64,000 nt of DNA from Hydractinia symbiolongicarpus (GCF_029227915.1 NC_079878.1:18540001-18604000), one strand, 5' to 3'. Positions 19,738 through 34,729 are shown, numbered from the stretch's first letter. The notes: generated from the sequence alone by a model not told the origin. Numbers and translations are program-made.

Positions 19738-22700
19738 ATGAGTTCAGGAATCAGATCAAGAGAGGTGAGTTATTTAGTTGATATAGAACTAAAAAATTTA
19801 AACTAGAGATTGTAGAGTTTCAGCGAGAATGAATGAAATAGAAGGCAATGTATTTGTATAAGAAGTTATTTGGTACTAAGAAGATTATAGTAACTGTAAA
19901 ACGCAAACTCGTACCAGTGCCTTTTGTCTCTTTTTTACTAATAGGAGAGAAAAGGCGCTGGGGACGAGTTTGTGTAAAACAAACAATACTTGAGTCTTCA
20001 AAAAGCTATCACCCAACCAACGAACGCCTAGTATTTATACGAAGAGTGGTTTGCCATGCTCACAAAAGCTATTATATCAGTTAACATATCCGAAAAATTA
20101 ATTCCTTAGTAAATTTTGATGTTGATGTTGAAAATATCCGCTTCTTACAAACCGTTGTTTTATTTAAATGTAACCATAAAATAGTCTAACAATGAACATC
20201 TTATCTTAAGCCACAAAAATCAAGAAAAAAAACTGGAGAAGAGGTAGCAAAAATCTTTTGCGGGCTCGGAGCCGATCCTCCTGGATTTGAAACATGTTAC
20301 ATCGATGACTACATTGGTAAGAATAGTCGTTCGTGCAGTCGTTTGTTCAGTCGCTCGTTTATTTGTAGGTCTATTTTTGAGTCTATTGATCTCGTGTAGG
20401 TTATGGTTTTTTCGCGACGATTAACTTCCAGAAGAATGGTTTCTTGTTGGAGTACCCTGGTACTTTGCTAACAGAAGAGGAAGGTGATGAGTTGATGAAA
20501 ACTTATCCAGATGACATAGGATCGTTCCTATTTTTTTATAAAAATAAATGGTAAGTCACCTACCGTTACTTTTTCTTTCAGACAGAATATTTTCTCAAAA
20601 AATATTTTCTTACCTACAAAAGCACACAAAGTGATTCATTTCGAATATAAAATGTGTAAACTTAAACAAGTACGTAAGATTGTTGATGTAACATCTGACT
20701 TTTATGTTATAGCATTGATGCAACACACGAAGAAAGGTTAGGAAAATACGTCAACGATTCAAAGTTTCCCAACTCTGCAATGAAAAGTGTTTTGTTAAAT
20801 GGACGCCTGCACTTGTGCTTATTTGCACTAAAAGACATTTGCCCTGGTGAGGAGTTGCGATACTCGTATGGAGCTAGCGGTCTTTGGTGGAGAAAGGTTT
20901 GTGAATTTCTCTTTATGTTAATGCATCAAGCCTATGCGTGCCTACATTGAATACTGTCTTTTTATAGGATAAGAGGTCCAAGGTAAAATACACTTTAAGT
21001 AAACTAAAGGAAAAGAATAAGAAGGTGATTATATTATTTAGATGTGCACGAAATGTGATTAATTTTAAAATAATAACCATTCCACATTTGACACAACCTT
21101 TTAGAAAAACAGTGATTGTGACGTTGACTTTGCACTGGCAAGAAGTCAATACATAAAAGATGGATTAACATTTATTGATGTGGATCCACAGAATAAGGTA
21201 CTATTTGATAATTGGGCACTTTATCTACATAATGAAAATTGGTATCATAAGACTTTGAATCTTGTTGAAGTATACGTTCTGCTTAGATACTCAAAATAGA
21301 TTTACCAAAAAAACTTTTAAACTTAGCTAATGCCCAATATATGAAATTTAGTCTTGACAGTCCAGAATCCTAAGAAATTTTAACAAAATCACAAGGCTGA
21401 AAATATCTCAAGTTCATTATAACACGTAAAATAGCCCTTATACTATGAATTATTTTGCTTCTGCAGGCTAGAAAACAGAAGACAGTTGACGATGGCGGGG
21501 AGAATACAGTTGAGAGCGTGAACGAATTTTCAAATACAGTTAGTTTTTATTATTTTCCATTATATATCGATTTCGCAATTATAACACGCAATCTTTGGTA
21601 AAATAGCCTTTATACTATGAATTGTATTACTTTCGTAGGGTAGAAGACAAGAGACAGTTGACAAAGGCGGGGAAAATGCAGTTGAGAGCGCAAAGGGAAT
21701 TTTCAAATACATTTAGTTTTTAATATTTCTAAATCTATATTGATATCGCAATAATAACACGCTGTTCATTCCAAAAATTTGCTCCTGTAGGATAAAAGAC
21801 AGGCGACAGGTGAGGGAAGCATTAACGATACAACTGAGAGCTCAAAACCAGTTCTAGATATGGTTAGTTTTAAACATTTCTCATTTTAAACTGGCTTTCT
21901 AATTACATTACCAGTTTTCTTAACCGAAGCTAAAATGTAAGTGCATGTATAATTGCAATGTATTAATATATTTTGACTGTTACCTGCTAGACATGGAAGA
22001 GTAAAAACAAGTTTATTTGTTTATTAATTCCTTCATTATTTAGTGTTCTTGTAGGGCATTTTATACATTTTCTTAAGCTTGTTATTTTTACTCTCTGTGC
22101 CTGTAGAAAGTGGAAGTATTGCCAACTCAAGAATACAATGCGGCGGAAATGTTAAATGAAATTTTTAATCCTACCGATGCTCAGGAAAAGGTAACGTACC
22201 TTACTGCTTAATCAGCACTTAAGGAAGTTTTTTATATGAGCATTTTGGACTGACAAGTTGCCTAACACTCTTTACAAATGCCAAAATGACTATCAGTGGT
22301 AACAGAATGCTATAGTTATAGTAGCAATACGTGTTTACTTTTAGTTTGCTGATGTCGATGAATTAACATTAGAAGTTAGACGCTTACGTGTATGTTTACT
22401 TAGGATCTTCTGTAAAACTATCTGAGTTTATCGATTTAGGCTCTTTACTTTATTTTATTTTACGATTTTACGATCTTATTTTATTTAAAGGAACGTCGTT
22501 ATAAGAGGAAATGTTCTAAAAGCGATTGGAAATATATCCTATGCTATTTTCGTAGAAATAAATAACAAAATACCATAATATGACACAAGGAAATGACAAG
22601 CATTTGTTTTGTTTCAATTTTACAAAATAATTAAAATGTAGATTTAATTCAAGATCGGCAAATAATTTACACTGACAATATACCCATTTTTAGGATAACC

Positions 22701-25700
22701 CGCTACCAGAAATGCCACCTATGAAACGTGTGAAGCGAAAAGAAAACTGTGATGAAAAGGTATTACAGTAATAACTTTTCCCACTTATTTTTTGACAAAT
22801 CTTGTAACATTTACTAAGTATTTCTGAAAAATATACTTATTGAAGGATTTGAACGTCACAGAAAGATTGTGTCAGTTGATTCGGAGTGGAAATGTAGCTG
22901 AAGCCAAAAAAGTAAGCAATTCATCTTTGTTTATGGTTAACATTAGGTACCTACCGAAATTAATAGTTGTTAAAATTTTATTTAGACTTTCAATCTATGG
23001 GAAAAATCTTTGAGGAGCACTTTTCCACAGAAACGAAAACGAAAAGTGTGCACTTGTCCAGTCGGCTTTCAAGACAAGACTGATTTAGTGGTTCATCTTG
23101 TTCGAGTACATCAGATAACGGAAGAGAATGCCAAAAGTTATAAAAGCGGAATCAGTTCAAATAACGAGAGAAAAAGATTAGCCAACGAGCAAAGGAAAAC
23201 CAAACCTCGATTTTACCGGAAAAAGATTTGTCCCATTCTGGGCTGCTCAAAAGTGGTTGTTCGAATAGAAAATCATTTGGGAGAAACACACAAAATTAAA
23301 GATAACAAAAAATTTAAGGCTGCTCTGAAAGAGGCCATTGCTTTCGAGGAATTTACACCTAAAAATGGTTTAAGCGAAGATAGCGCGACAAGTAGTTGCA
23401 GCGAAAGTAGCGAACGGGAAGAGGAAAACAAGATCATGAGGAATGGTGGAATGAAGTACCTCAAAGTTGCTGAAAATATGTCGCCTGTGAATTCCAATGA
23501 TAGCAGCGATGAAGATTGGTTTTCGAGAAAGGTTAGAAATATTGCGGAACGTAGGCGAGAAGAAAGAAAGCGTAGAACTAGTAAGAAAATTATTAACTTT
23601 GTTAATTGCAGATTTTGTTGACATACGATTGTGTGCCTGTTCAAAAAATAAATGTTTGATATTGGATGCCGTAATAATTTCTTTCTTCTTAAAGTGAGAC
23701 GCACTGGAATTAAAACATTAACCTGTTGATTAATTCCCTGTTAAAAAAAACATACTTTTCAAATCACACTTTATTTACGATTAAAAAACAGGTGAATCAA
23801 ACAAGATTACTTTCAAAAGTGCGCTGTTAAAAGACTAGGTTAAGCAAAGATGTTATAAAGTCGGAAAAATTTATTCTCATGTGACATTATGCAAATGTTT
23901 TTTTGCGCTTTGAATCTAAAAATCTTTATGACCTAGTGAGTTGAACAATGACTTTAATAACGAAATCAATATACACCCAAAACCCTCAATACAGATCTGG
24001 GGTGTAATAATTAATAAAAATTAGGGTGATAATTTGCTTAGAAAACTATTTTTATGTACACTAGGCGAAAGACAAGAAGAAACTGTTTTGGTTAAGCATC
24101 GAAAATCTTCTTCCACGATTTCTAGAGGTAGGTTTGTATGTTTTATAACTAACTATTACAAATAAACGATCTCTTCATTCATTCATTATTTCATTCACTC
24201 ATTCATTCATTTTTCCAAAAAAAAGGCTACTTTCAATCGCGAAATTTAAAAAAAAGCAGATTTTCACTGAAACACGTCACCGTCTAAGCTCTAAAATGTG
24301 AATTTTCATAGTTGCCCAAGGCAAGTATAATTTTCCAGTTTTCAGGGGAGGGAGATTATCACAGGGGTGTGTATTTAAAACAAGGAGACCCTTATAACAT
24401 TTCAAAGATTCTAGTGATTCGAATATGAATAACCAGTTAAGTTCATTCTTTCTTTTGTTGGGGCGAAAAGAAGAAATACTACGTTAAAAGTTTTACATGG
24501 CAGTTAAAATTCCCAGAAAATTAAGCTGTAACTTTTTTAATAAAAAGATTTTTTTTAAGATCATTTACGAGTTTTTTTGTTTTTTGTTTTGGTTGATACG
24601 AATCTGAAAAAAAATTCTATTAAGCGCTTCTTTCTTTTAGAGGGAACAATACTTGTTACATGGGGCGCTTAAATGAGGGAGGCGCTTATAAAAAAAAATA
24701 ATTCTAGGGTGATTGGTTGCTGCTTGTTTCGTTGATTCGCTATTTTATTACTTTCACTGTTAATAATATACGATTCCTTGTCTCATCTTAGCTCCCTCCA
24801 TAGCAAGTGTTGGTCCTTTATCTGTCGATTTAGAAGAAACGGAAGAAATAGGTATAACCATTATCCTAATTTCTGCGAAAGCGCATGTCCGTTTCACAAA
24901 ACTATCCTAATTTCTCTCAAATACAAAAAAGAAAAGATGTTTTCTGTCCCAGTTAGCGCTCTTTTAGCACTTTAAACCGTTAAAAACAAAATTTTGCTGC
25001 TTATTTACAATTTATTCGGTTAATTTATAGAACCTGACTCAAATTTCCCAATTTTCAATGAGACACTAGGTATGTATGTTTAGCTTTAAGTGCATATTTG
25101 ATAAGAAGTCGTCATGGCACTCTTGATTGTTTAATTCATCCTTTCTGTTATGATATCACAATAATTGTCAATAAATCGTCTTTATCTCATCTCAGCTCCT
25201 TCCATAACGACGATTGAGCCTTTATCTGTCCGTTTCGAAGAAAAACAAGAACAAGGTATAATTTTTCATTCTATGACCTGTCTTATAAACAACCATTAAA
25301 AACTACAGTTTTCTTTTGATAACAGAAGACCTTTAATGTATTTCTTGTGACGTACTCTACTTTTAATTTGTTTATTTATAGAACCTGTCCGTAGTAAATT
25401 GCCAATAACAAGCAAAAACGATTCACTAGGTATGTAAGGTTTGACTTGTTTACCGAAAAAGTATGCAATCCCTCCTCTTTTGTAACAACGCTGCGTATAA
25501 ATTTTGCTCCTAAGATATGAGCGTTTGATATGAACATATATTGAAGCGTGCAAGTTATGAAGAAAATATCGACTTTATTCTCTGTACATGATTTTTGCGT
25601 AACTCTTCTCATTAAACTTGTTTCTATCCAGCATTAAACAGGATTTAATTTTTTAAAGAAATTTGCCACTTTTGTTCAACTTAAAATTTATGCTTAAGAA

Positions 25701-28417
25701 ATTTGAACTTAAACAGTGAGCAGAATTTTTAACCTAAAAGGATTCAAACAAAAAACAGTCCGTAAGAAGAACATTTTCTAATTGTTTGTAAGTAGCAGGA
25801 TATTCTAAAAAAAATTATTTTGTTAATTTTTATTTACAAGAAAATATTAAGTATTTAAAGGAATTTTTTACCTATAAATTTTCCGCAAAGACATGTCGCG
25901 TAAGTAACTTGATAATACTTGAATCTGTTGAACCATAAGGATTTTCTTAGTAAAAAATGCGTAGTATTATATTATTTTAGCCTTTCAATAGCTTAGTGTA
26001 AAGAATTTAATTTATCTCCCTGAGGAAAATCATCATTTAAAAGTTTTTTTCCTTCTAGAATGTAGAATTGAAGATTTGGATGGAAGTGAGGATGAAGATG
26101 AGGAGGATGAGAATATGGATATTATAATTACACCATGGAGGAATGAGTCACATTTTGACAAATTTGAATTGTGGTTGGTTAGCCCTGATGGTAAGCGAAA
26201 AAATAAACGCGCTGCGAAACAACATTCCAGACAAGTGCAACTGATTTTAAAGGACACCAGCCAAGATTCATACGAATTATCCGTTCTTTTTGACCGCATG
26301 AAGATCAGGAATCAATGGTTACTGAATTTTGAAAAACGGAGAAAAGCTGGAACTATAAAAAGTTATCTCCATTCTCTATGTCATTTTTACAAGTATATTT
26401 TGTGTGACACACCTGTGCTTTTCAAAGATTTCGTTAAGGACTGTCCAAGCATGATAGTTATCATGGAAAACTGGATTGTGGAGTATAGAAAGAAGGCCAA
26501 AAGTGACAAATGGATGAAAGATTTGGAGCAGTTAGATCAGCTCATAACAGCTGAAGAGGTCAAAACCTTCGATAATTCAACACACGTATCCAATTGTCGC
26601 AGGAATATCAAGGAAGTGTTGGCCACTGGTAAAGTTCCAACATTCAAGCAATTTACCTCTGTTCGAGATTATATCTTAACTTATCTCTGCTTGGATAACG
26701 CGTCAAGGACCGGTGCTTTGGCTAACATGACAACCAAAGAGTTCATGACGGGGAAAATGGAAAATGGAGTATATATTGTAAGTGTTTTTAACCACAAAAC
26801 AATAGCGACGTCGGGACCAGCGACAATTTGCTTCACTGCAAATCTATATAAAGAATCATCGATATTCTTTCAACATTTCCGAAATAGGCTAGAAGGCCTA
26901 GACGACGAAAAAGGTTCTGCCAACAACCCGTTTTTTACCAGCTGGAGCGGAAATAAAATGTCTTCTTCAATGGCCACAGGCCAGTTGAACTCATTTTGGA
27001 ATAAAGCAGTGGGAAGGAGTTTGCTGCGACCACGTCTTAATGCAACACTAGTCCGCAAGACGTGTGTCACTAAAACTCATTCTTTGAGGCCAGAGTTGGA
27101 GCAACAGTTGGCAAATTTAATGTGCCACTCCAAGGCAACAGCCAGACGGTCGTACTTTCTGCAAGAAAAGTCAAAAAATGCCGCAGAAACAAGTAGGGAG
27201 CTGAGATCTGTCCTACGCCAAACTGGGAATAACGTTGATGTGTCTCTAGAGGATGCCATTAAAGTGCATTTTGCAAAGGAGATAAGTGATGGTAAAATCA
27301 CTCTGACTGTCGTGAAAGAAAAGTCAACATTACATCCGAGCTTTTTTAATCTTACCTCACTACAGCTACGAGATAAAATTCGTTATTTCATCATGTCGAA
27401 GACGAAGAGACAGAATAACGATGAAGTTAGAGATAAAGGTAATAATTTGAGACATAGCATTTTAATACGTTTTCACAAATTGATTTTTAGTTTTCTTATT
27501 AAAATTTTAACCTGATTACGCAATTTATTATTATCCCATTCTTTCTGCACATTACGTTATAATTCCCCTGTAAGCTTTACGTTTTTTAAAAAACTTAGAC
27601 TTTTAAAAAAGAAAGTGACTACTATTAACCATTTCTTTCCCAAAAAATCATATTTTCAAAACAAATGTAATTTACAAGTTTCGCTGCGTTGTCTCGCGTG
27701 GCACTTGGAGACTTAATCTTGTAAAAAATATATTCTGCTTTTAGAAAAAGTGTCCAGTCACTGTAGTCACTAGATTTTGCTTTTCCAAAATAATAATGAC
27801 AAACTGCCGTACTGGGGTAACAGGCGAAGGATTCTTGGGGTGTATTAACTTCACATTGCTAATCATGTTGTTCTCCGTCAATATACCTTTAATATTTTGT
27901 GAGTGAGGCGTTGAAGTTGCTTTTCATATATGGTTAAAATAAAATGAAAAGGTGTTGCGTCAATAACTCAGTTATACTTAAATAATACACATTTACATAC
28001 AACCCTGTTCTAAATAGCTTTTAAAAGGAAAATTAAAACGGATAACTTTAAAAATGTACATAATTAAAATAGAAAATTAAACATTTAGAATTAACAGTAC
28101 ACGAACCAGAAGCCTCTTTTAACGATAATGAAGCTCTGATCAGCGACAATACATCGATTTCGACGTGTGAAACGACTTCATCCTTGTTTGGAACTAGAAA
28201 AGATAGGGTGAAGTTTTCCAGCGAAGATAACCAATCAATTTGGGGAAAATTTGGAGACCTGATAACAGGAAGTATATTAATTAAGGAGGCAGATATTCGC
28301 AGTGCAAGCAAAGCTGACAGAGTTGTGAAAGATTTGATCGAAAAATACGGTGTAACCACAATAGTGATGAAAGTTCGCACTGAGAAAAAGAAATTTGCAA
28401 AGGACAATGCTAGTTAG
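19738..28417 (+). CDS. SET domain / zinc finger / tyrosine recombinase fusion protein (19 exons)
   Basis: Exons by GT-AG rules: 19738-19764, 20211-20316, 20400-20550, 20713-20896, 20968-20982, 21105-21197, 21467-21538, 21791-21862, 22107-22190, 22694-22759, 22846-22911, 22986-23580, 24065-24127, 24792-24851, 25031-25069, 25196-25255, 25382-25429, 26059-27438, 28089-28417. All phases agree and the sum is 3510 bases (1169 residues plus stop), so the gene looks intact. Residues about 15-156 are a KMT5A-like SET domain: GYGFFA (cofactor loop), FLLEYPG, YVNDSKF (usually NHS; Asn109 kept, His replaced by Asp) and ELRYSYG (Tyr145, Tyr147). Residues 334-354 and about 386-405 look like zinc fingers. 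Residues about 700-970 are a tyrosine-recombinase domain with Arg817, Lys847, Arg933, His957 and Tyr966; the His before Arg933 is Thr. The last exon adds an acidic then basic tail. Likely a nuclear protein; catalytic activity is unproven. Confidence 0.8.
21639..21714 (+). pseudogene. Decayed duplicate of exon 7
   Basis: This segment is a close copy of exon 7 (21467-21538), including the upstream acceptor and about 30 bp of intron. The donor GT has become TT (ACATTTAG versus ACAGTTAG), so reading on gives an immediate stop. It is therefore left out of the gene model. It shows a recent tandem duplication inside the gene. Confidence 0.7.
24792..25429 (+). repeat. Tandem duplication of a two-exon unit
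   Basis: Exons 14+15 (24792-24851, 25031-25069) and 16+17 (25196-25255, 25382-25429) are paralogous pairs: APSIA..GPLSVDLEE / APSIT..EPLSVRFEE and EPDSNFPIF / EPVRSKLPI, each ending before GTAT. Intron lengths within the pairs are 179 and 126 bp. Same phase throughout, so duplication keeps the reading frame. Confidence 0.8.
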
Positions 28418-28456
28418 AACATTAGTATATTTCCCAGCATGCATATAGAAAGTAGC

Positions 28457-28462
28457 AATAAA
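28457..28462 (+). promoter_or_regulatory. Polyadenylation signal of the SET/recombinase gene
   Basis: AATAAA 40 bp after the stop codon, within an A-rich stretch. Confidence 0.6.
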
Positions 28463-29815
28463 AAAATATAATCAAAAAGTGAAATTTATTTTCCCACCAA
28501 ATCAATTCCCACCAACAAAATGTTTCTGATCATTTTCTTAATTTACCATCCTCTCATACACCTCTTTCGTGTAATACGCTTTCAGAGCTATTTTTAACTA
28601 ATGAATATCTAACTGTATGTTGCAACACGATATATTGTTATTAATTTTCAACATTGTATTAACAAATGTTCCCGATAATTATTCCGTTAGAAATAATAAT
28701 TCAAGTAAACGTTTGTGTTTAAATGAACATTTCTGTAAGGAACTTACCTTTTTCCAGCATTAACATATTGTTCTGCCTTAGAAACTACTATTCACGGCAT
28801 CTCTGACTAAATAAAACACATTTAACATTACAGTGTCTATTATGGCGTGTATTAACCAACATATCAAACTATTCTTAGATACAGTATAGAGAAAGATGTT
28901 CTCCCACAGGACATTCGTAGGTAGTACCAAAGATGTTACTCTGAAGTAATTGTCATAATGTTAGTAAAATAAACTGTAGGAGTCGTTATAGCTACATACA
29001 ATGTTCTAAAACTAATACATTAACTGCTGTTCTGGCAAGCACCGCTTACGTAGGGATGGTAATTAGTAAAAATGGTGCAGATTTTCCGCATGTAAACAAA
29101 ATAAATTCATATAAGTCCACAGCCAATGGATAAACCCACGAATTTGCCCAGCCCGGACGTTTTTTATGTTTCCATAGCACCGATCTTCTTGCGCGCAATA
29201 ATGTTATGTGCAACACATCTGTCTTGTGCATCAATGAAACAACGAAACGCTATAATTACTAATACGCCACGTACAAACTTCTTGCGGGCACCTCCGCTAA
29301 ACATTAAGACAGACTAACATGTGGAAAACATACATAGGAAATACCCAAAAAAATGTAAAAGTCCGGTGGAACAACCACAATTTGTTAACTAAAAACTCGA
29401 ACCTGCAAATGGCACATACTAATGACTACCCCTCAAATAATTGAGGAAGAAAGAAGCTTCTTCAATGGTTTTAAAACAACAATGAACTTGATGATGTCAG
29501 CAGAAATGAGGAACCTTCACAAAAATGCTGACGTCAGCAATTTTCCTGTCGTTGTGTCATCATAATAATCACCTATACCAACTTTCTACCTACGTGTCCT
29601 ATCTATGAGGAATACGGGAGTTGGTAAGATAAAAAATACATAAAAACAAGCTACATACGACTTATCCACAAAATAGGGGGCAAGAATATTTCAACTACTT
29701 GTTAAGAACTGACAGAAAATTAACTTAATTCATTTATTGTAGTACTGCACGTTAATGAACAACTGGAAACCTATTGAAACAAGAATAAACTTGTGCTTTT
29801 TAAGGTAACAATTTA
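28463..29815. other. Non-coding AT-rich stretch
   Basis: No supported gene. Short open frames (29046-29317) have no recognisable motifs. Confidence 0.55.
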
Positions 29816-29819
29816 TCCA

Positions 29820-30640
29820 GGGAATTGCTCCTGAAATCCAAATTTCAAAATTGGGTCTTTTTGCGCATGCGTCAAATCGAGCACATTGATATAAATTGTA
29901 ACAATTTTTTTCTTGAATTGAGTTGTGTGAATTGTTCCTTCTCTTTAAACAACTGAACCGCATTGTGTAATTACATTTTTTAAGAATAATTACACAAAAA
30001 CGCCTTAAATTTTTGCTCCCGAAATTCAAATCAAATTTTTTGAAGGCAAAAACTCGAGAAAATGCTTATAATTTTTTTTCAAAAAATATTTTCTATTCCA
30101 TTCCATCCTTTAAACATACCCCAGACCCACTTTGTTGAGAAGCAAAAGGATTTAAACTGGTTTTGTAGTGTTTAAAGATGATATGAGAGTTACACTGAAA
30201 AAATCAAACGCTATCGAAGTCGCATTTTACATCAGCGTACGTAACACATACCCGATATTACACTATGAACTTGACTCAACCAAATTTATCAAAATTTTTG
30301 TATTTTTCCTAGATAGATATGATAAAATAAAGGTGGAATGGAGTGGGATTCTATCATTTAAGAGGGAATAAAGCAAGCTAATATGGGACCAAAGGACAAC
30401 TTATGGGGGTCAATGTAGCCCGAGAAAACATGCGTGCTCCCGAAATGCAAACGCTTTGCGCACTTCTGCTTTTTTTTTCTGTAAATGTAAATTATAGAAA
30501 TTTTTAACTTCAATTCCATCAAAGAGGCATGGAACTTTCTTTTCGGCACTTAACAGCCACGTATTTCCTACTACAGAAGATGCTAGGTCGATTTAAAGAC
30601 TGATTACGAAATTTGCATTTCGGGAGCAATCCAGAAATTT
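29820..30640. repeat. Scattered GCTCCCGAAATTCAAAT-type repeats before the GATA array
   Basis: Copies or near copies are at about 29825 (GCTCCTGAAATCCAAAT), 30015, 30435 and 30615 (complement). They match the cluster at 13205-13450, where they also border a GATA array. Probably parts of one mobile element family whose microsatellite expands. Confidence 0.65.
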
Positions 30641-30649
30641 GGTGAATCT

Positions 30650-31247
<598 letters not shown>

Positions 31248-34200
31248 CTATGTAGCTAGCCCTGTCTACCTGCTTTTGTAATATAAAATTGTAAGTTTAG
31301 GGTAGGGGAAGTTGACAATCGGCTTTCATTATTGAATCCTTAACCTTACCCTCCCTTCTGAATGCTTCATCGTGGTATTTTTACCAACATCTTTTAAACG
31401 ACATGTGGATATTTATTTTCTGATCCAGAAGATCCTCAAAAGGCTCGCTCAATCAGCAATAAAAAAAGATGAAGGTTTCATTATCTTGATAACAAGTATC
31501 TTTCATAAACGAAGTCAGCAGCCGTCATGTTTGATCATCCATCCAAGCTATCTTATCAGTCCTTTCGACGTCGGCCCCTTTTACGCCGGCCTTAATTCCG
31601 CCTCTCGAGAAATTTGGTGTAATGCCCACCACCTTGCAAAAATTAACGCCGTTTACGGCCGGCATAAAAAGGGCGAATAAGGTATTTTCACGAGTGCGCG
31701 AATTGGAGATTCCCCTTTCTATTGTGTGAGAGAGGTCAGGTGTAAAAATAAGTAGAAACGATTTTCACTTTCTTATTGCTAGGTCATCGAAACAAAAAAG
31801 AAATTGCGCCTGTGCATGATTATAATTTGAGCTTTAGAAGCTTAGAAATGACTATCTTATGAAAAAATACAAGTAACGTCCTTGAACTGTCTTTCCTTTG
31901 TATTGTTTGCATACTGAATTAGCACCTTTGTGTTGCAAACGTAACCAATTCTTCCTTCAATAGTGAAACCATCCAGCGTTTTTGGCACACGTCAAGTGGG
32001 ATCACATTTTGCATGTGTCGCAATCAACCCAGTTTGGTTACTTGGCTCACCATCACCCTTACATAATCCACTCTTCACCTTACAAAATCCACTCTTCACT
32101 GTCGTGATTAGGCGCAATTTTATCTACAACATCAGCCGCATCACTGCTAAATTTATCTTACTTTTGAAATGCTAAAATTGATTTAACTTTACGCTTTTCT
32201 CATCATTTCCTGGAAATTCGGACAACCAACGGACGTTTGGTTAGAGGACACTAATTATTTTTGTGTGTGTGATAAGTGTGGCAAATTTGGTAAGGACATC
32301 TCCCCTTATTTTGTGTTTTATCACTGATCATTGTTTCCTTTTTTGCTGAAAATTTTGCATTGAAAAAAAGGAGAAAATCGGTAAATTTCAGCCTTTCCAT
32401 TGTTCTTATTTTGTTTCTATTGGGACTATAAAATTGTTCTTTAATAATCAGGAATTGAATTTTAAAAATTTAGAATATTAAATGATTTTGTTTCACCCAG
32501 ATTATTCAATTTTAATGTCTACTTTAAAGTTCAGTACTTTTTCAGATTATTGATAATAGCAAAAATCTTTAAGCCGCAGGGCTTCTTGTTTCTCTTTTGT
32601 CTCTTTACATTGTTGTTTATACAGTTACATATTATTATGCCATCACAAAATTGCCAAACACGTGCAAGTCAAAACTACATATTTCGTTTTAAATCACATT
32701 TCCATCAAATCAAGGCGCACGGACGTCATGCATGTCATTTTACTGTTCTAAATGGTTGGGAGGTACTCAGAAACAGAATCTAGCGGGTTGCAGAATTCAG
32801 AAACAATGAGATTTAATTATATTACATTGTGCGCATATGTACAATCTAATAATCTAACATTTCACAAACAAAACTATATTAGGTTAGTAATTATTCGTGG
32901 ACTCTCCGTCGAGATTGTTTTGTTGTTTTTGTGACACGTTATGCATACAATAAATTGAAACTGAGAAACAATATTATCACAAGGCGCAAACGAAGTGTGT
33001 TTGAATGACGCTGTACATGAAGTGACTGGTATTCACATTAGGTTATCATCGAGGATTTTAAAACCAAGTAATAATTTTTACACAAGTGTCCTTGAATTTC
33101 TAAGTAACAAGAATATGAAGAAAAATTCTTGCGGACAATCGACCAAAATATAATTTTACAACCTAAACTATGATATTGACGTATATGTATATTACTTTCT
33201 AAAAACGGCATCTAAAACTTACTCTTCAACATTATTCATCACTCAATTTTTTCTCGCATAGCGCCAATTAGTCGCCAATAACGTCATCAAATGCTATCAT
33301 GGTGAAGTTACAAGAAAGAAGCCTGCTTGCGTTACAATCTTTGATGTACACATAAAAATGAAATGAATGGAAAAAATAATAATTTTATAACATAAAGTAA
33401 AAATCGTTTCTTAGAATTGAACAACGTGCCTGGCGAATTTATCTGATCCACTTTAGGGTCATTTACTAAGTGGTGTTGTGGATTTTCAGGGTTTTTGTTT
33501 GATTCTGCAGGGTCTTATATAAAGAGTTTTACTCTTAACATAAAAGAAATATAATGAAACTTTCACCATAACTAAATTAATTTATCTATGAAATATTTCA
33601 CTGAAATCTGTGGTCCATTTTAATAGTTTTGATAAACTGGTCCAATACAAAGTTTTTCAGGGTTTTTTAAAAAGTTTAATTTAAATTTCAGCGTTTTGAA
33701 GTTTGAATACGAAAAGAGATATTTCATGTTGAAATATGGCAAAAAGTCTAAATTTGCCATATTGCCATGTTTTAACATGGAATATTTTCTTAACGAAAAA
33801 TCGGGAAATAGATAGCCATACTATCAATCAAGAGAACTTTCCATCCCTTTTCCAATAATTCTTTTTATTTTTTATAAATCTTGGCACAGAAAAGCGGACA
33901 TCAGCAGAAAATGTCAAACTTGGAGTAAGTGCTGTAATCTTCCAATGCGTGTAGTGAAAAGAAGACGAAACCGTTATTGTATTTCTGCCCAAAATTGAAG
34001 CTATTTAATAAATCTTGATAAAGTTAAAAAACTGCTTTGATTTGTTTGTTTTTTTTGTTTTAATTGATTCCCGTGAGTTTTCGAAATTCGTTCCAGCAGA
34101 TTCTGTGGCTTCTAGTGCCGGTATTTTTTCTTGAAAAAAAATACTCTTTTGTGGTAAGGTCATTTACGAAATCGTTAACGTTAGGACCAACTTCTGCATG

Positions 34201-34729
34201 TATTACATATCTTTCGGAATACTACTAAAAGTGTAATTTTGTATTGCGCTTTTTACTTTTATCATTCTGTGGGAAAAGGCGGCACAAAATTTCAACACGC
34301 GTTATTCGTTTTTGTTAGTTTCGCGTAATCTAATTTTCTCGCACATTTTGAAAAGAATATCCCACGCACATCAAATACTCGCGCAGTGTATTACCAAAAA
34401 AAAAAAAAAACTGTTTGTGCACAACGAATTGTTCTGCAGAGCGTTCATTTTCCTACCTCCTCCCCAGGGTTCTTCTACGCTATGATATTCAATTTTGATG
34501 TATTTCGGAAGATGTTAGCGCCAACGAAACAAGAAGCGCTAGGGACAAAGTATTGGATAGTTTAATTTTGCTTGCAACTTTCGAAATTTTTAGCAACCTT
34601 TTTTTTAATTTCTAGTGTCTGATATGTTAAACACAACTCTAACGTCAATATCCTATGCTAAATTAATGAAGCCATTACAATGCATTTAAAATTTTGAGGC
34701 CAAATAACTTGAAAAAGAGGTGGTGACGT
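31248..34729. other. Non-coding AT-rich stretch
   Basis: No supported gene. A 17-bp imperfect inverted repeat (CCCCTTTTACGCCGGCC at 31575-31591 with GGCCGGCATAAAAAGGG at 31657-31673) could be a small MITE or hairpin. Confidence 0.5.

Noticed and set aside
19848-20084. 78-codon open frame in the first intron of the SET gene
   Set aside because: No motif, not spliced in phase, and lies between well supported exons 1 and 2.
26033-26299. Minus-strand open frame with a serine run
   Set aside because: Antisense of the acidic start of exon 18 of the SET/recombinase gene.
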